From assembly GCA_902506565.1 (NCBI GenBank), contig LR732703.1:3124916-3188915 (forward strand): a stretch of DNA of 64,000 nucleotides. The letters are read 5' to 3'. Below the pieces are notes generated by a model that searched no databases, had not been told where the DNA came from, and was given only the letters and a program-made list of their open reading frames with translations. The stretch is from Burkholderiales bacterium 8X (GTDB lineage: Bacteria; Pseudomonadota; Gammaproteobacteria; Burkholderiales; Burkholderiaceae_C). A program made the position numbers and the translations under genes. Below are positions 15,486 through 23,852 of this stretch, piece by piece (the first letter of the stretch is position 1; each line of letters starts with the position of its first letter).

Positions 15486-18400
15486 CTCCCTCCACCAGAT
15501 CCGCCCGGTATTCGGCGCGATCACGCCGCTTCCGCCTTGCGCGTTCGCCGGGTTCGAGGCATTGCCGGTCGCCACGTTCTTGCCGTTGTTGACCGCGATG
15601 GCGGTGCTGCGGCCGATCGCCAGACCGCCGTACGCACCTTCGTCGCTGCCGATCATTCCGTCGCCGTCGACGTCGACGCCGACCGGCTTGCCGGTCAGCG
15701 CATTGATCCGGTTGATCCAGCTGCGGCCGGCGCGGCAGCCGTTGGCTGCGCTCGGCGATTCGATCGACAGCAGTTCGACCGCACGCCCGACCGGGTTGTG
15801 GACCGCATTGCCGATGCCGGTCTCGCCGGAGCCGAGGTCGACCGCCCAGCACTTCTCGTTGGCCATCGGGTCGCCGGCGATGCCGCGAGCCGCCGCGGCG
15901 CGGACTGCTTCGGGCTTGTTGGGGCCGACCTTGATCTTGATCTGCAGCGGCACCTCGGCGCCGAGCGAGCGCCGTGCGCAGCTGCTTCGAGGCGGCGGCG
16001 GAGTGGTCTGCGGCAACTCGCCCGGCTTGAAGTCGTCCTTCACGCCGATGAGGCTGTAGAGCGAACCGGTGCTGTCGAGATAGCGTGCGCTGGTGACCTC
16101 GGGCCGGCCGCTCGCGAACACCACCATGCGCGAGCTGTTGCCCACCTGGACCACCGCCGGCGCGCCGACCACCGGCTGGACGATGCCCTTGGAATTGGCT
16201 GCCTCCATGACCACCTTGGCGGCGTTGTTGGGCAGGCCCTTCTCGAGGTCGAGCTCGCTGAGGTCGATGCGCCACATGCGGCCTTGCAGGTCATCGTTGC
16301 TGTTGGCGAAGAGCACGGCGGACTGGCGACCGTCGACCTTGTCGCGGCTTTGCTTCTGGAAGGCCGAATAGCCGGGTGCCAGCGCTTCGCTGTAGCCGGA
16401 CAGCACGCCGGGCAGCATCAGCGCCAGGCCGGTACCGGTCATGGTGCCCGGATCGGGCACCTCGGTCGACTTGAAGGCGAAGAGGCAGGCGCCGTTGCTG
16501 TCGCACAAGGTGCCGCGATCGCTGCGGGGGTGGAACAGGCCCTTGCCGGTCGAGCGGCCGATTTCGTTGCTGCGATCGCCACGCAGGTAGGCCAGCCGGT
16601 CCACGCCGGCCTTGTCCTTGATGCCGCCGCGATTGCGATCGAGCGCGTCCTGCCATTCGTCGTCGAGAAGGCTCCATTGCAGCGCGACCGTCTGCCCGTC
16701 GGCGTTGCTGGTGAAGGCCCGGCGAGTGCCGGCGCGAAGGCCGGTCAGCCCGTGCAGGTCGGCCAGCTTGGTCGAGGTCGGCGTGGCCGCGCCGGCCGTG
16801 CCGAAGGTCACGTCGAACAGTCCGATGTTCCCGCTGAAGAGGTTGTTGTCGAAGAAGGCGTACATCGCGACCGTGGGGACGCCCTCGCCGGCTTCGGGGT
16901 TCTTGCGGCGATAGCCGAGGAAGCTGCTCTCGAGCATGGCGGGGCCGCTGCTGGCGCTCGCCTGTCGCTCGACCAGCGCATTGCTCGCAGCCGTGGTGGC
17001 CGCGGTCTTGCCTGCCAGCGTGCTGTTGGCGACGAAGACGCCGCTCTGGACGAAGGTTTCGCGAAGGCAGGAGAGGCTGTCGTTGGCCGGCGCCCGGGTC
17101 TGCACGCCGAACTGGATCGCCGGCCCGGACCAGATCACGTCCGCCCGCGAATCGTTCGGCCAGGTGACACTGCCGAACGCGCGATGGATGGTGATCTCGG
17201 TGCGCAGCCTCGGGTAGTTCTTGTAGGTAAGCGGCTTGGCCGGCGCGACGCCGCTCTTCACGTACGGCGCGAGATCCAGGACGTAATCGGCCTGCGTCGA
17301 GGACGGCGCCACGAGCGGCTGGTTGTCGACCACTTTGACGCTCGCGCCGTCGGCATCGATGGCCCACACGGTGGCGCGGACGCCGTTCGCCGGATTCGGG
17401 TCGACATGGCTTGCCGGCAGGTTGCCGATCACGATCTTCTTGTAGTCGACCTCGCCGTTGATGGTCTTGTCGAAGCCGTAGTAGTCCACCGGCGCGGTGT
17501 TGATCGTGTACTTGACGATCTTCTGCACGCAGGGCCCGCCGTTGGTCGCGTCCCAGACGACGCCGATGCTGGAGTCGCCCAGCGCCCACACGCAGCCCGG
17601 CCGCTCCGGGTCTTCGGTGACCGCATAGAACTCGCCCGAACTCGCCGTGACGATGTCGGGTGCGGTGCTCAGCACGCTGGTGTCGTTGAAGCAGAAGTTC
17701 CCGGTGGCGAAGTCGTAGCAAAGGATCTTCTTGTAGCCATCGGAGAAGTTGTAGACCTGGGTCTTGCGGGTGACATAGACCTGGTTGGCCGTCGGCCAGC
17801 TGGGCCGGTACGCAAGCCAGTAGGCGAAGTTGGAGCCGGCTTCGACCCTGATCGTGCGGCCCTCCACGTCCCAGCAGGCCGCGGTGCTGGTGAAGCAGGC
17901 GCCGATCAGCTGGCCGGTCGCGTCCAGCTTGGGCAGCACGCCGGTCATGAAGCTCCGGCTTCCGGACGCCATCGCCTTGAGGCCGAAGCCGGGGCAGGAG
18001 GCGTTGGCGACGTTGTCCCAGCAGGACATCAGCGCCGCCTGCGGCTGGCCGTTGTACGCAAGGAAGGTGTAGCGGCCGTGCGTGACCGAGGCGAGGTTCC
18101 AGGTGTCCAGGTTCGAATCCGCCTGGTAGGCGGCATGGAGGTAAGGCTGCCCGGCGCAGGCTTGCTTGCGCTTGAGGTCGAAGCAGTGGATGCGGCTCGC
18201 GGAATCGGGCTGCCGGTAGCCATGTTGGAACATGAGCATGCGGCCGTCGTCCGTGGTGCCGAGTCCGTTGAAGAGCGTCTGGCTGCCGAAGCTCATGGCG
18301 CTTCCGGTCTTGAAGAAGCCGCAAGACTGCTTGTTGACGAGGTCTGCACACAGCACGCCGACATCCGCCAGGGTGCTCTGGCCGAGCTTGGCGATCGGGA

Positions 18401-19169
18401 AGTAGAGCTTGCCTTCGGCCCGGTCGAGGTATTCGGTCGGCTTGACCGGCGTCCAGAGGCTGTCGACCGGGCCGGTCGAGAACGGATCGCCGACCGTCAA
18501 CGGAACGGCGACGCCGGCGACCGGCCATCCCGGGCAGGCGAGCCCGGTGGCGGCCACGCGGCACCGAAGGTAGTTGCTGTCGGTGTGGTGGTTGATGACG
18601 AAGAGCGCCGCGACCTCCGCACCATTGATCTTCAGGGTGTACGGAATCACCCGGTAGCCATCGCCCGCGGCACCGAAGCTGACGGTCGAGACGCTCGGCG
18701 GCGGCATGACCGGCTCGTAGGTGTAGCGAACGCCGCGAAGCGCGGCCTCGGGTGCGGGCTCGAGAGCGGACCAGATCTGGCTGGTCTCGCTGCCGACGTT
18801 CCATTCGCGCTTGTAGCCCGGCGGCGCGACCGTCGAGCCGCGAACGTACCTTTGCGCGACCGGCTTGGCGGCATCGCCGCCGAAGCTCAGCACATGGCGC
18901 TGGGTCGCGATGCTCGAGTGCTCGAGCTGCTGGTAGGTGCCGACCCACTGCAGGTTCTGTCCGGGCACGAAGCCGCTGTCGTTGGCATTGGCGCCGCCGC
19001 CGGTGGAGGTCACGGTCAGGCTGGCGACGCCCTGGGCGCTGATGCCGGCCACCTGCGCCGCCGAGCGCTGCCACCAGATGCCGATGGCGAGGCTGATGGC
19101 CATCATCAGCAGCAGCACGCAGCCGCGCCGGATTCGCAACGCGAGATAGGGGTCTGACTTTCTTACCAT
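15480..19169 (-). CDS. pilY1: PilY1, type IV pilus tip-associated adhesin/assembly factor
   Basis: A 1229-residue PilY1. In other bacteria it sits at the pilus tip or in the outer membrane, controls retraction and acts as adhesin or mechanosensor. An N-terminal signal/anchor (residues about 12-38) precedes a Cys-rich N-terminal region. The C-terminal half is the conserved beta-propeller of PilY1 (DGRQSAVLFANSNDDLQGRMWRIDLS, VVFASGRPEVTSARYLDSTGSLYSLIGVKDD). Near the end VDVDGDGMIGSDEG looks like an EF-hand-type calcium loop, in line with calcium-controlled PilY1 proteins. The ATG at 19167-19169 overlaps the pilX end by 7 bases. No von Willebrand A domain is obvious in the N-terminal part. Confidence 0.93.
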   Translation of the reverse strand: MVRKSDPYLALRIRRGCVLLLMMAISLAIGIWWQRSAAQVAGISAQGVASLTVTSTGGGANANDSGFVPGQNLQWVGTYQQLEHSSIATQRHVLSFGGDAAKPVAQRYVRGSTVAPPGYKREWNVGSETSQIWSALEPAPEAALRGVRYTYEPVMPPPSVSTVSFGAAGDGYRVIPYTLKINGAEVAALFVINHHTDSNYLRCRVAATGLACPGWPVAGVAVPLTVGDPFSTGPVDSLWTPVKPTEYLDRAEGKLYFPIAKLGQSTLADVGVLCADLVNKQSCGFFKTGSAMSFGSQTLFNGLGTTDDGRMLMFQHGYRQPDSASRIHCFDLKRKQACAGQPYLHAAYQADSNLDTWNLASVTHGRYTFLAYNGQPQAALMSCWDNVANASCPGFGLKAMASGSRSFMTGVLPKLDATGQLIGACFTSTAACWDVEGRTIRVEAGSNFAYWLAYRPSWPTANQVYVTRKTQVYNFSDGYKKILCYDFATGNFCFNDTSVLSTAPDIVTASSGEFYAVTEDPERPGCVWALGDSSIGVVWDATNGGPCVQKIVKYTINTAPVDYYGFDKTINGEVDYKKIVIGNLPASHVDPNPANGVRATVWAIDADGASVKVVDNQPLVAPSSTQADYVLDLAPYVKSGVAPAKPLTYKNYPRLRTEITIHRAFGSVTWPNDSRADVIWSGPAIQFGVQTRAPANDSLSCLRETFVQSGVFVANSTLAGKTAATTAASNALVERQASASSGPAMLESSFLGYRRKNPEAGEGVPTVAMYAFFDNNLFSGNIGLFDVTFGTAGAATPTSTKLADLHGLTGLRAGTRRAFTSNADGQTVALQWSLLDDEWQDALDRNRGGIKDKAGVDRLAYLRGDRSNEIGRSTGKGLFHPRSDRGTLCDSNGACLFAFKSTEVPDPGTMTGTGLALMLPGVLSGYSEALAPGYSAFQKQSRDKVDGRQSAVLFANSNDDLQGRMWRIDLSELDLEKGLPNNAAKVVMEAANSKGIVQPVVGAPAVVQVGNSSRMVVFASGRPEVTSARYLDSTGSLYSLIGVKDDFKPGELPQTTPPPPRSSCARRSLGAEVPLQIKIKVGPNKPEAVRAAAARGIAGDPMANEKCWAVDLGSGETGIGNAVHNPVGRAVELLSIESPSAANGCRAGRSWINRINALTGKPVGVDVDGDGMIGSDEGAYGGLAIGRSTAIAVNNGKNVATGNASNPANAQGGSGVIAPNTGRIWWREL

Positions 19170-19906
19170 GGTCGAAAAAGCTCTTGCAAGGTGACTCGGG
19201 TGGCCGCCGAGGCGCTGCCCCAGCCGGTCGCGGTGATGCGATAGGTGCAGAACCTGACCGCCGGGTCGCAGACCGCGGGCACGGCTTCGATCAGGAAGCG
19301 GGGTTGCCAGGCCGGCGGCAGGTTGGGCACCACCGCGCCGGTGGCGAAGCCCGGGTGTCCGGTGAAGAATCCGATCGGCACCGTGGTCGCCGCACCGCTC
19401 GCATCGCCGGGCGCGGCGGTGGCGGTCCAGTCGACGGTTTCCCAGATGGGCTTGGCCTGGGTGTCGTCGGCAGTGCAGAGCCCGTTGGGGCAGACCGACT
19501 TGCCGGTGGTGGCGGCGGCGAAGGGCTCGAAGCCGACTGCGAATCGCTGCGCCGGCGGACCGCCGCCGCAGCCCGGCAGGCAGGCCGGGCTGGCGGGAGA
19601 GCCCGGCCCGGCGACACACTGGCCGAGCGTCGAGCTCCTGGACTGGTAGGTCCGGCACATGATCGACAGCTCGGCATCGCGCAGCGCCGCCTCGGCAGCC
19701 TGGAACGCGACCTCGCGCTCACGGGTGCTGCCCGCGATGCGCTGCTGGTAGACCGCGGACGTGATCGCCCCGACGGCGAGCAGCAAGGCTGCCAGCGTGA
19801 ACACCAGGCCGACGAACAGCGCCGCGCCGCGCTGGCGTTGGCGTTGGCGTTGGGGCGAAGGCAGTGCCGCCAAGGAACGGCGACGGAGCACGGGCTGGTC
19901 GGTCAT
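19163..19906 (-). CDS. pilX: PilX, type IV pilus minor pilin-like assembly protein
   Basis: A 247-residue PilX-type protein. A basic leader with QRQRQRQRGAALFVGLVF precedes the hydrophobic segment, which lacks the classic Glu+5 FTLIE motif, as usual for PilX. EREVAFQAAEAALRDAE follows, a PilX signature, and then a Cys-containing globular part. The ATG at 19904-19906 overlaps the pilW stop as ATGA, and the pilY1 start lies inside its last codons. It probably acts with PilV, PilW, FimT and PilE in the minor-pilin priming complex that carries PilY1. Confidence 0.9.
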   Translation of the reverse strand: MTDQPVLRRRSLAALPSPQRQRQRQRGAALFVGLVFTLAALLLAVGAITSAVYQQRIAGSTREREVAFQAAEAALRDAELSIMCRTYQSRSSTLGQCVAGPGSPASPACLPGCGGGPPAQRFAVGFEPFAAATTGKSVCPNGLCTADDTQAKPIWETVDWTATAAPGDASGAATTVPIGFFTGHPGFATGAVVPNLPPAWQPRFLIEAVPAVCDPAVRFCTYRITATGWGSASAATRVTLQELFRPW

Positions 19907-20895
19907 GGCGTCATCGAGGAAGTGGCCTGCACACGGGACCGAAGCACCACCACGCTGCGAACGGCGCGGTAGAGGTAGGCATCGGTTCGGGTCTGCGGCT
20001 TCGGCGCGTTGGTCGACCCATCGATCTCGCAGCCGTCGAAGGTCTTGGTATCGGTCGCCGGAACACCGACACGCGTCAGCAGGCAGACCTCGATGCCGGT
20101 CACGTCGGCCCAATCGAGCAACCCCGCGGGCATGAACTCGGCCGCCAGCGCGTACCGGCTGAGCCGCGAGGAGTTGCCCGGCATGCCGACCAGGTAGCGA
20201 AACCGCAGGTCGACCACGTTGTCCGCGACGGGATGGGTGAAGAAGGCCGTGGCCTTGCCGTGCGGCGAGGTCTGGGTGAACTGGATCGAGTCGTCCGCGG
20301 GGTTGAGGCCGATGCGGCAGGCCGCCCAGTGGGTCTTGACCGGCCTCGTCGCGCCGGTCGCGGCATCGACATGGCTGAGGTCGTCGACATCGCGACCCGG
20401 CATGACACCCTCGCTTCCAAGGCAGGGCAAGGTGGCGACCGGTGCGATCGCGCCTTCGCCGGTCCGGTTGACCTGCCAGGCGAGCGTGATGGCGGCCGAG
20501 CCGCTCGCGCCCGCCTTGCAATCCGGCGAGTCGAGCTTGTTGTCGTCCGCATAGTCGTTGTCGCAGCCGTGCAGCGTGACCGGCAGGTAGCCGATGGCGC
20601 TGGTGTCGGTGCTGTGCTGCATCAGGTAGGCGAAGCGGTCCATGCCGGGCGTGGCGTCCTGCCAGCCGGGCCAGTCGGCCGGCATGTCGACCAGGCCGGC
20701 CTTCTGGATCTGCTGCGCGACGGCTGCCATGGCGGCAGCGCCGGATTGCTGCAGCCGGGCCTCGGCGTCCTGCTGCGTCAGGTTGCGGCTGGCGATGAGA
20801 TAGACCGTGCCGATCGATGCCGTGACCAGCAGGCCGAGCACCATCGCCACCATCAGCTCGATCAGGGTGAGCCCCCGTTGGCTGGACCGGCTCAT
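19903..20895 (-). CDS. pilW: PilW, type IV pilus minor pilin
   Basis: A 330-residue PilW-like prepilin. The short leader MSRSSQRG is followed by the LTLIELMVAMVLGLLVTASIGTVYLI helix; Glu+5 is present. It is large for a pilin, which fits PilW. The Cys pairs and the C-terminal DAYLYRAVRSVVVLRSR strand resemble PilW homologues. ATGA overlaps link it to pilV upstream and pilX downstream, so the block is translated as a coupled unit. Confidence 0.92.
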   Translation of the reverse strand: MSRSSQRGLTLIELMVAMVLGLLVTASIGTVYLIASRNLTQQDAEARLQQSGAAAMAAVAQQIQKAGLVDMPADWPGWQDATPGMDRFAYLMQHSTDTSAIGYLPVTLHGCDNDYADDNKLDSPDCKAGASGSAAITLAWQVNRTGEGAIAPVATLPCLGSEGVMPGRDVDDLSHVDAATGATRPVKTHWAACRIGLNPADDSIQFTQTSPHGKATAFFTHPVADNVVDLRFRYLVGMPGNSSRLSRYALAAEFMPAGLLDWADVTGIEVCLLTRVGVPATDTKTFDGCEIDGSTNAPKPQTRTDAYLYRAVRSVVVLRSRVQATSSMTP

Positions 20896-21569
20896 GGCTG
20901 CACCGCGATCTGCACGCAGCGGAGATGGGCCGGCGCCCCGGCGACCGTGCCGTCGGTGGGGCAGCCCCGGTCGCAGACCAGCGCCTCGGCGCTGTCGCCG
21001 GTGGCGCAATCGTTGCCGCGCTGGAGGCTGGCCGCGTCGGACAGCGGCTTGGTGGGTTGCGGCTCGGGCCACATCACGATGACCGTCCGCGTCATGGGCT
21101 GGCCGGCGTCCATCCGAACCACCCCGGTGGCATTGGCGACCCCCATGCGCCGGCCAATGTCGAAGCGCCACGCATCGAGGTCGTACGCGGACTGAGAGCC
21201 GCCGGCGAAGCTGGTCGGAAAGGCCGGCGCGCTGGCGGGCGTGCCGCTTCCGATCAGGCTGACATAGGTGCGGGTGGCCGGATCGGCGTAGTCGCCCGAG
21301 CTGCCGTTGACCGAGGCCACGTTGAGGCGCATGCGCTCGGCCATGTTGCCGGCCATCTGCACGGCCGCCGTGCGCAGGTGTGAGCTGCGCTGGCCGCGCA
21401 AGGCGTTCAACTGCGACAGCACGATGGCCAGCAGCCCGACGGAGAGCACCACGATGGCGACCATGACCTCGATCAGGCCGGCGCCCTGCTGCGAGCGAAC
21501 GGTGGCGGCGCGGCCTGCGTCGCCCGCGGCGCGGCGAGCGACGTCACGCTCGGAAAGACGGTGGGACAT
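20892..21569 (-). CDS. pilV: PilV, type IV pilus modification/minor pilin
   Basis: A 225-residue PilV-like protein. Its cleavage region is SQQG/AGLIEVMVAIVVLSVGLLAIV, where the first mature residue is Ala instead of the usual Phe. The GLLA and QMAGNMAERMRLN motifs after the hydrophobic helix are typical of PilV. The leader is long (about 29 residues) and basic. The stop overlaps the pilW start as ATGA. It follows fimT after 10 bases. Confidence 0.9.
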   Translation of the reverse strand: MSHRLSERDVARRAAGDAGRAATVRSQQGAGLIEVMVAIVVLSVGLLAIVLSQLNALRGQRSSHLRTAAVQMAGNMAERMRLNVASVNGSSGDYADPATRTYVSLIGSGTPASAPAFPTSFAGGSQSAYDLDAWRFDIGRRMGVANATGVVRMDAGQPMTRTVIVMWPEPQPTKPLSDAASLQRGNDCATGDSAEALVCDRGCPTDGTVAGAPAHLRCVQIAVQP

Positions 21570-21579
21570 GCGGTGCCCC

Positions 21580-22266
21580 TCAGCCGGCCGTGTGGCTGCA
21601 GCTGCCGCCGCTCGGCGCCTCGCGGCGTATGCGGCCGCCGGCACTGATCACGAGGCAGCTTTCGGCAATGCTCGCGGCGCCATCGGAGCGGCCGATGGCC
21701 AGCGTTCCGGTGGTGACCGAGCCGCCGGTCGGTGCCGCCGCCAGGCCGCCACGGCCGAAGAAGAAGCTGCCCCTGCCGCCGGCTGCCACCGACAAGCCAT
21801 CGGCTGCCGGCGGGCCGGTGCGCAGCGACACGCCGGCGCGCTGGTCGACGACCATCCAGCCGTTGATCCAGGCCGAGCCGTCGTTGGCCGCCGCGCAAAG
21901 GGTGGCACCGGGCGCCTCCAACGCACAGACACCGACCGGTCCGGAACGCGCGATGGCTTCCGCGCGGGCATAGCTCAATGCGCTTTCCAATTCGCTCGAC
22001 CAGGCCCGTGCGCGGCTCCGGTCGACAAAGGTTGCGAGATAGGGCAAAGCCACTGCGCTCAGGATGGCGGCCACCGCGACGGTGATCATCAATTCGATGA
22101 GCGTGAAACCGCATTGGAGCCGCCCATTGCGGCGCGAAATGCGGCGACTGATGCGGCGCGTCACGCTGCGTGTCGTGCGGCGGCCCTTGCAGCGGCATGG
22201 CGGCCGCGTGAGCCAGCGGCCGAATGCGTGAACGCGCCGCGGCGCGCCACCCGAAGGTTGATTCAT
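21580..22266 (-). CDS. fimT: FimT/GspH-type pseudopilin, first gene of minor-pilin operon
   Basis: A 228-residue FimT/FimU (GspH) protein. The prepilin site G/FTLIELMITVAVAAILSAVALPYLATFV is clear and the C-terminal domain matches the GspH pattern (ALSYARAEAIARSGPVGVCA, SCLVISAGGRIR). The ATG at 22264-22266 has a GGGAG 10 bases upstream and is preferred. It implies an unusually long (about 54-residue), Arg-rich leader with a duplicated RRISRRIS element. A later in-frame GTG (before TRRISRR) would give a 19-residue leader. It starts the operon and the upstream 350-base gap should hold its promoter. Confidence 0.88.
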   Translation of the reverse strand: MNQPSGGAPRRVHAFGRWLTRPPCRCKGRRTTRSVTRRISRRISRRNGRLQCGFTLIELMITVAVAAILSAVALPYLATFVDRSRARAWSSELESALSYARAEAIARSGPVGVCALEAPGATLCAAANDGSAWINGWMVVDQRAGVSLRTGPPAADGLSVAAGGRGSFFFGRGGLAAAPTGGSVTTGTLAIGRSDGAASIAESCLVISAGGRIRREAPSGGSCSHTAG

Positions 22267-22616
22267 GGTCGAGAACTCCCTGATTGGCGAACCCGGTTCT
22301 GCCTTGAAGCAAGCGCTACGACCTGGCCGTGACAGCAGCCAATGTGTAACAGAACCGATTCGACGCGATTGAACCACCGATTGCCGTAGGTATGGCAAGT
22401 GGTTGAAGAGGTTTTTTCGGTTTGAATTAGCCCTAAAGAGTTAATTGCTTCAACAAATCAGATTTGGGCAATATTCACCCCAATCATTTGCCGTACCAAA
22501 GTACGCGTCCGGATATTCAGAAGCAATTGCCGGAACGAACGCAGCCGGCAGCCGCCGCGCATTGCCGTTGTCCGGCGAAAGACATCAGCAGGGTTTCAGT
22601 GACACCGCGTGGCGCT
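22267..22616. other. Intergenic region upstream of fimT
   Basis: This 350-base gap holds no convincing gene. It contains an AT-rich stretch at about 22410-22470 that would suit a minus-strand promoter for the pilin operon (minus-strand TTGAAG, 18 bases, TAATTC), but the match is weak. It separates the pilin operon from the PhnD-like gene transcribed in the same direction. Confidence 0.4.
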
Positions 22617-23741
22617 TCAGGGAGCTGCACCACGCAAGGCGGTGGTTTGCTCGGCATAGCTGCTTTCGATGCGCTGGAGCCGCACCTGCCGGGCGTTCTC
22701 GTTGACCCACTGCGAGGTCATCGCGCTCTGTCGGGCCAGCTGGTAGGCGAGCTTGGCGGCCGGCAGCAGCGAGCTGTTGTCCGCCGGCACGAAGCCTGCC
22801 AGGTCGTGGAGCGACTTGAGCACGGCGCGCTCGGCGTCGCCGCGCGCGCCCTTTCCGCGGGCGTAGTCGACCAAAAAGCGCTGGAGCCTGCGGTGCAGCT
22901 CGGGGCTGTAGTCGCGTCGCACCACCAGCTGCGCATGCGGGATCAGCTCCGACTCCCAGATCACCTGCAGCCGATCCGCCTCGGCCGGGAACTGCAGCTT
23001 GAAGCGCTCGAAGTCGGCGGTGTTGTTGGTCGCGACATCCGCTTCGCCGTTGGCCACCGCGAGCGCCGTGGCCTGGTGCGTGCCGACCAATTCGCTCGCG
23101 AACCGGGTCTCCATCGCGATGTGGTTCGGCAGGAAGAACTGCAGTTGCGGCACGATGTAGCCCGATACCGAGCGGTTTTCGCCGCGTGCCAGGCGCCAGC
23201 GCTCGGGTTCGGCGAGCAGGCTCCTGAGCGTGCTGAAGTCGCCGTTCTTGCGAGTGAGGAGCAAGGCCCGATAGCCGGGCAGGCCGTCGTGCCGAGTGAC
23301 CTGGGCCACCACGTTCATGCGGCGCTGGGTCACGGTGTCAAGCGCCATTTTTCCGGAAAGGAAGGCCATGTCGACCTGGTCCCGCTGGATCGCCTGCTCG
23401 AGCGCTTCGTACGAGTTGACCGAGAGCATGGTGACCGGCCGGCCGATGGCGCGGCTCAGGTCCGCCAGGAGCGGCTCCCAGTCGTTGCGGGACTCGAAAG
23501 CGCCGCCCAACGGAAGAATGCCGAAGCGAAGCGGCATGTTGGGCGAAGATGCGACGGTCGACAGAGGCTGGGCCTCGACCTGGAAAGCTGCAGCAAGGCA
23601 CGCCGGCAACAATCCTGCAAGAAGTGCGAGGCGCAGGCGGCGGACCGCCATCCGCCACCGAGCCGACCACGTGCGGACCTGCAACGGAACCTGGTATCGC
23701 TCGGGAACGGCGCCGGCGGCGCTCTGAAAAGAAGCCTGCAT
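22617..23741 (-). CDS. PhnD/SsuA-type periplasmic substrate-binding protein
   Basis: A 374-residue periplasmic binding protein of the phosphate/phosphonate-binding PhnD family. It has an N-terminal basic region with a signal peptide at about 32-58 (RRLRLALLAGLLPACLAAAF), then LRFGILPLGG, EALEQAIQRDQVDMAFLSG, GYRALLLTRKNG and ALAVANGEADVATNN, which form the two-lobed fold. A start at the inner ATG (MAVRRLRL) would give a more normal signal. No permease or ATPase gene is adjacent. It is divergent from a hybrid sensor kinase gene 111 bases away, so it more likely feeds a ligand signal to that kinase than a transporter. The ligand is unknown. Confidence 0.85.
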   Translation of the reverse strand: MQASFQSAAGAVPERYQVPLQVRTWSARWRMAVRRLRLALLAGLLPACLAAAFQVEAQPLSTVASSPNMPLRFGILPLGGAFESRNDWEPLLADLSRAIGRPVTMLSVNSYEALEQAIQRDQVDMAFLSGKMALDTVTQRRMNVVAQVTRHDGLPGYRALLLTRKNGDFSTLRSLLAEPERWRLARGENRSVSGYIVPQLQFFLPNHIAMETRFASELVGTHQATALAVANGEADVATNNTADFERFKLQFPAEADRLQVIWESELIPHAQLVVRRDYSPELHRRLQRFLVDYARGKGARGDAERAVLKSLHDLAGFVPADNSSLLPAAKLAYQLARQSAMTSQWVNENARQVRLQRIESSYAEQTTALRGAAP

Positions 23742-23852
23742 CTTCCTCGTCGTGTAGGGGCTGCGACCAGCTCGGACTGGTCAGGGCCGTTCTCTCGGGA
23801 ACACAATTAGAAACCAACTTCGTCACGATCCGTCACGTTTTTTCCCAACACC

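Noticed and set aside
15537..19157. Plus-strand open frame of about 1200 codons opposite pilY1
   Set aside because: Shadow of pilY1; composition is that of antisense GC-rich DNA.
22370..22400. Sigma-54 promoter (TGGCAAGTGGTTGA)
   Set aside because: The -12 GC is not matched and it points away from the pilin operon.
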